This document shows, in pieces, positions 5,616 through 7,928 of a DNA stretch of 7,928 nucleotides. How positions within the stretch are numbered: the first letter of the stretch is position 1; the number at the start of each line of letters is the position of its first letter. This stretch comes from an uncultured Bacteroidota bacterium (GTDB taxonomy: Bacteria; Bacteroidota; Bacteroidia; Bacteroidales; 4484-276), in contig CAIYZW010000788.1 in NCBI GenBank assembly GCA_903930725.1, positions 1 to 7,928 of the forward strand, in the 5' to 3' direction. Made by a program: the position numbers and the translations under genes. The notes beneath the pieces are model-generated. The model was not told the origin of the DNA. It saw nothing but the letters and a program-made list of their open reading frames with translations, and did no database searches.

Positions 5616-7580
5616 TTATACTTCAGTTGTTAATGAGCCGGAATGATTAATGCGTGGTGGCCAGGCTAACCCAAAATCCTCACTGCCAAGTGTAAGGTTT
5701 GGAGAATAGTATGGGTCGTTTTTAATAATTTCACCCCATTTATTTATTATAAAGTCATTTTCTTTAAAAAACCGATCAATTTTTTCAGGGTGAAAATCAT
5801 CACCTCTCGAGGTACTTTCGTGATGATAAAGCTCAGAATATGGCGTCCAGACGATTCGATAGCCCAAACTTCTGACTTTAAGACACAGGTCAACATCGTT
5901 GAAAGCAACACCAAGATTTCCCTCATCAAAACCACCAACTTCGTCGAATAACTTTTTTTGTATTAACATGCAGGCGGCGGTCACCGCCGAAAATTCCTGA
6001 ATGAGGTTAGCACGGTTAAAATAGCCATGGTTATTATAAGGAATGCCTTTGTGGGCATGAGCGCCAACACCTCCTATTCCCAGAATTACACCTCCATGCT
6101 GAAGTGTTTTATCGGGATACCAGAGTTTTGCACCAACTATACCAATGCCGGGCTGCAGAATAATACTTACCATTTCGCCCAGCCAATCAGGAGAAATTAC
6201 TTCGGTATCATCATTTAAAAAGCATAGATGTTCTCCCCGAACATGGCTAACAGCCCGGTTGTTGATGGCTGAGAAATTGAAAGGCATTGTATCTTTAAGA
6301 ATTTTGATTCTTTTATCAGCTTTCAAACTGTTCAGAAGGTCTAATGTTTTAAAATCATCTGAATTGTTATCAATTATCAAAACTTCAAAATGGTGATAAG
6401 TAGTTTTTGAAAGCAGGCTGCTGATGCACTTTTCGAGACAGGATTTGTTGTTTCTGGTTGGAATGATGATACTTACAAAGGGTAGTTTTTCGGGTAGATG
6501 ATATTTTACTCTGTACATAAATGTTGGTAAAATCTCCACAGTAGCACTCACATTTTTTCGATTCAAATGATCAGAGATCGCCTTTTGGGCATTTATAACA
6601 GCATAAGGTTTAATGTCAGAAACTTTGGCGGTGCTGAAAGGATGTATCCGCCAATGATAAAGTATTCGGGGAATATGTATGATTTGGCTGGAATCTATCT
6701 TTTCGATGAACCGCAATGCAAGATCATAATCCTGTGAGCCTTCGTAGCCTTCTCTAAAGCCACCAATCTCTTTTAAAATCTTTGTCCGGTAAACCCCCAG
6801 ATGGCTAATCATATTTTGTGATAAGAACAGGCTATAATTCCAGTCACATTTAAAATATGGATCACTCCGTTTTCCGGAGTTTTCAATTTTATCCTCATCC
6901 GAATATATTAAAGATGCACCTGGATTTTTATTAATCGCATTGGCTACCCAAAACAGTGCATCTTTTGGCAATAAGTCGTCATGATCGAGTAATGCGATAA
7001 AATCGCCGGAAGCAATTTCGACGGCACTATTTGAAGCTAAGGAAATGTGGCCGTTTTGAGAGCGAAAAATCACCTTTATTCTGTGATCTTTATTCTGATA
7101 AAAATTCAGTACCTCCAGGGTTTTGGGATTTTTGGAGGCATCATCGGCAATACAAAGTTCCCAATTTGGATAAACCTGATTGATGACAGATTCGATGGCT
7201 TCTTTTAACCATTTCGGGTTGGAGTTATAGGTCGGCATAATTACACTGAAGACAGGTTGAATTTTTAAATTTATCATTGATAACCTCATGTTTATGAGGT
7301 CTTTATCAGTGAGTAAACCAAACAGCTTTAACCATTTTTTGTAGTTTTTTCCATCAATCACCGGATTACTCAATATTCCGGCATGGTGAAGTATGTAAAC
7401 GGTTTTAAGTTTCACGCCGTTAAAACCTGTAGTCATCAATATACTGAAAGCCTTTCCCAGGAAAATGCGAAAGCCTCCCAAACCTTTAACAAATGAGGAT
7501 AAGAACATTATTTTTATCCAAAACTTTTGTAAGAGGATGTATTTATTTTTAAACATTGAAACTTTTGTTTTCGTAGCCAT
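5616..7580 (-). CDS. Tandem-domain family 2 glycosyltransferase (two GT-A domains)
   Basis: A 654-residue cytoplasmic or membrane-associated glycosyltransferase with two GT2 catalytic domains. Domain 1 spans about 110-340: FSVIMPTYNS (111-120), ADDAS (145-149), ALLDHDD (196-202, metal-binding DxD) and GSQDYDLALR (281-290). Domain 2 spans about 367-610: VSIIIPTRNN (369-378), IIDNNS (402-407), FLNDDTEV (454-461), AVTAACMLI (532-540), FNDVDLCLKV (560-569) and ELYHHES (583-589). Both domains keep their nucleotide- and metal-binding motifs, so two sugar transfers by one chain are plausible. Residues 1-105 are a family-typical N-terminal region with mildly hydrophobic stretches (20-52) but no clear membrane span. 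It is the first gene of a two-gene operon with the RgpF-family gene and is divergent from the DUF2142-type gene. The ATG at 7578-7580 is adopted; a second in-frame ATG (codon 9, 7554-7556) is possible. The acceptor and donor sugars are unknown. Confidence 0.93.
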   Translation of the reverse strand: MATKTKVSMFKNKYILLQKFWIKIMFLSSFVKGLGGFRIFLGKAFSILMTTGFNGVKLKTVYILHHAGILSNPVIDGKNYKKWLKLFGLLTDKDLINMRLSMINLKIQPVFSVIMPTYNSNPKWLKEAIESVINQVYPNWELCIADDASKNPKTLEVLNFYQNKDHRIKVIFRSQNGHISLASNSAVEIASGDFIALLDHDDLLPKDALFWVANAINKNPGASLIYSDEDKIENSGKRSDPYFKCDWNYSLFLSQNMISHLGVYRTKILKEIGGFREGYEGSQDYDLALRFIEKIDSSQIIHIPRILYHWRIHPFSTAKVSDIKPYAVINAQKAISDHLNRKNVSATVEILPTFMYRVKYHLPEKLPFVSIIIPTRNNKSCLEKCISSLLSKTTYHHFEVLIIDNNSDDFKTLDLLNSLKADKRIKILKDTMPFNFSAINNRAVSHVRGEHLCFLNDDTEVISPDWLGEMVSIILQPGIGIVGAKLWYPDKTLQHGGVILGIGGVGAHAHKGIPYNNHGYFNRANLIQEFSAVTAACMLIQKKLFDEVGGFDEGNLGVAFNDVDLCLKVRSLGYRIVWTPYSELYHHESTSRGDDFHPEKIDRFFKENDFIINKWGEIIKNDPYYSPNLTLGSEDFGLAWPPRINHSGSLTTEV

Positions 7581-7583
7581 TAT

Positions 7584-7612
7584 TAATCCGGATTTTTTTC
7601 AAATCCGGATTA
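7584..7612. promoter_or_regulatory. Double palindrome / 12-bp hairpin in the divergent promoter region
   Basis: Two copies of the self-complementary decamer AATCCGGATT (7585-7594 and 7602-7611) are separated by 7 bp. As single-stranded nucleic acid, 7584-7595 and 7601-7612 pair perfectly over 12 bp around a 5-base loop. The structure begins 3 bp upstream of the minus-strand glycosyltransferase ATG, and its other edge is 17 bp from the plus-strand -7 element, where a -33 contact would fall. It could be a paired operator acting on both divergent genes, or a leader hairpin masking the glycosyltransferase start. It is not a natural terminator, since no gene runs into it from either side. Confidence 0.55.
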
Positions 7613-7629
7613 TTACAGCGAATTTAAAT

Positions 7630-7637
7630 TAGCTTTG
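7630..7637 (+). promoter_or_regulatory. -7 promoter element for the DUF2142-type gene
   Basis: TAGCTTTG matches the Bacteroidota -7 consensus TAnnTTTG exactly. It would give a leader of about 20 bases to the ATG at 7663. No clear TTG -33 box is present; that zone is occupied by the AATCCGGATT repeats, which suggests either a weak or a regulated promoter. I could not find an equally good promoter for the minus-strand gene in the same 82-bp gap. Confidence 0.45.
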
Positions 7638-7662
7638 TGTAAAGTTGAAATATAAAACAATT

Positions 7663-7928
7663 ATGACGGGCAAAATCTTTTTTTTTCTCAATAGCATTTC
7701 CATTCAACGCTGGTTTGCGGCAGTCGCATCATTCTGGGGGTTAATCATGGTCTTTTTAGTGCCACCTTTTCAGGTACCTGATGAACCATCGCATTTTTTC
7801 AGGGCTTATCAGGTATCCCAATTTGATTTTATGCCTGAGGATCAATACAATATTCTGGGAGGTGAATTACCTGAAAGTCTGTTTAATATAATGAGGGTTG
7901 TTCAAATAACTCCAGGAAAACAGGACGA
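7663..7928 (+). CDS. DUF2142-type polytopic membrane protein (N-terminal part)
   Basis: An open frame from ATG 7663 runs off the window end after 88 codons. Residues about 17-33 form a first membrane span (WFAAVASFWGLIMVFLV), followed by PPFQVPDEPSHFFRAYQ at 34-50. That PPFQ-PDE-H-RAY motif after the first span is the hallmark of DUF2142 proteins, large multi-span membrane proteins common in polysaccharide and cell-envelope loci and thought to be GT-C-like glycosyltransferases, though this is not proven. The acidic pair D40-E41 just outside the first span fits a GT-C active-site loop. The gene is divergent from the GT2/RgpF operon across an 82-bp gap. Codons 6-8 are a run of nine T, a possible slippage or sequencing-error site. 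Only the start is visible, so total length and integrity are unknown. Confidence 0.8.
   Translation, partial: MTGKIFFFLNSISIQRWFAAVASFWGLIMVFLVPPFQVPDEPSHFFRAYQVSQFDFMPEDQYNILGGELPESLFNIMRVVQITPGKQD

Noticed and set aside
5747..5938. A 63-codon minus-strand frame inside the glycosyltransferase gene
   Set aside because: It overlaps the second GT2 domain in another frame and has no coding character of its own.
7584..7612. Intrinsic terminator
   Set aside because: The hairpin sits between two divergent start codons, so no transcript would need to end there, and neither side has a proper T tract after the stem.

Overview
The window looks like a chromosomal segment of a Bacteroidota bacterium. 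The evidence is a large secreted protein ending in a Por/type IX secretion (T9SS) C-terminal sorting domain, start codons with no clear Shine-Dalgarno sequence, and matches to the Bacteroidota -7 promoter element TAnnTTTG upstream of two genes. A Marinilabiliales/Bacteroidales-like source is a guess; nothing here fixes the genus.

Layout: (1) 2-3028 (+), a 1008-residue T9SS-exported CotH-family protein with a lamin-tail domain, a chitobiase-type beta-sandwich, a CotH atypical kinase domain and a sorting tail. (2) 3133-3960 (-), an SPFH/Band 7 (prohibitin-like) lipoprotein convergent with gene 1, with a good promoter match at 4011-4038. (3) 4039-4531, about 490 bases with no convincing gene but dense in short repeats, including a perfect 18-bp palindrome, 22-bp-phased direct repeats, a factor-independent terminator for the next operon and a second stem-loop. 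(4) 4532-7580 (-), a two-gene operon: a tandem-domain GT2 glycosyltransferase followed 22 bases later by a stand-alone RgpF-family protein. (5) 7581-7662, a divergent promoter region holding two copies of the palindrome AATCCGGATT that can fold into a 12-bp hairpin. (6) 7663-7928 (+), the start of a DUF2142-type membrane protein cut off by the window end.

Genes 4-6 together look like the edge of a surface-polysaccharide (O-antigen, capsule or rhamnan-like) locus: a double glycosyltransferase, an RgpF-type glycan-assembly protein and a polytopic DUF2142 protein, the last transcribed divergently. The CotH and SPFH genes have no evident functional link to that locus and may simply be adjacent.

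I see no IS element, CRISPR array, tRNA or rRNA, and no clear previously undescribed multi-gene system. The most unusual items are a lamin-tail domain apparently split by a large inserted domain in the CotH protein, and the double-palindrome hairpin between the two divergent polysaccharide genes.
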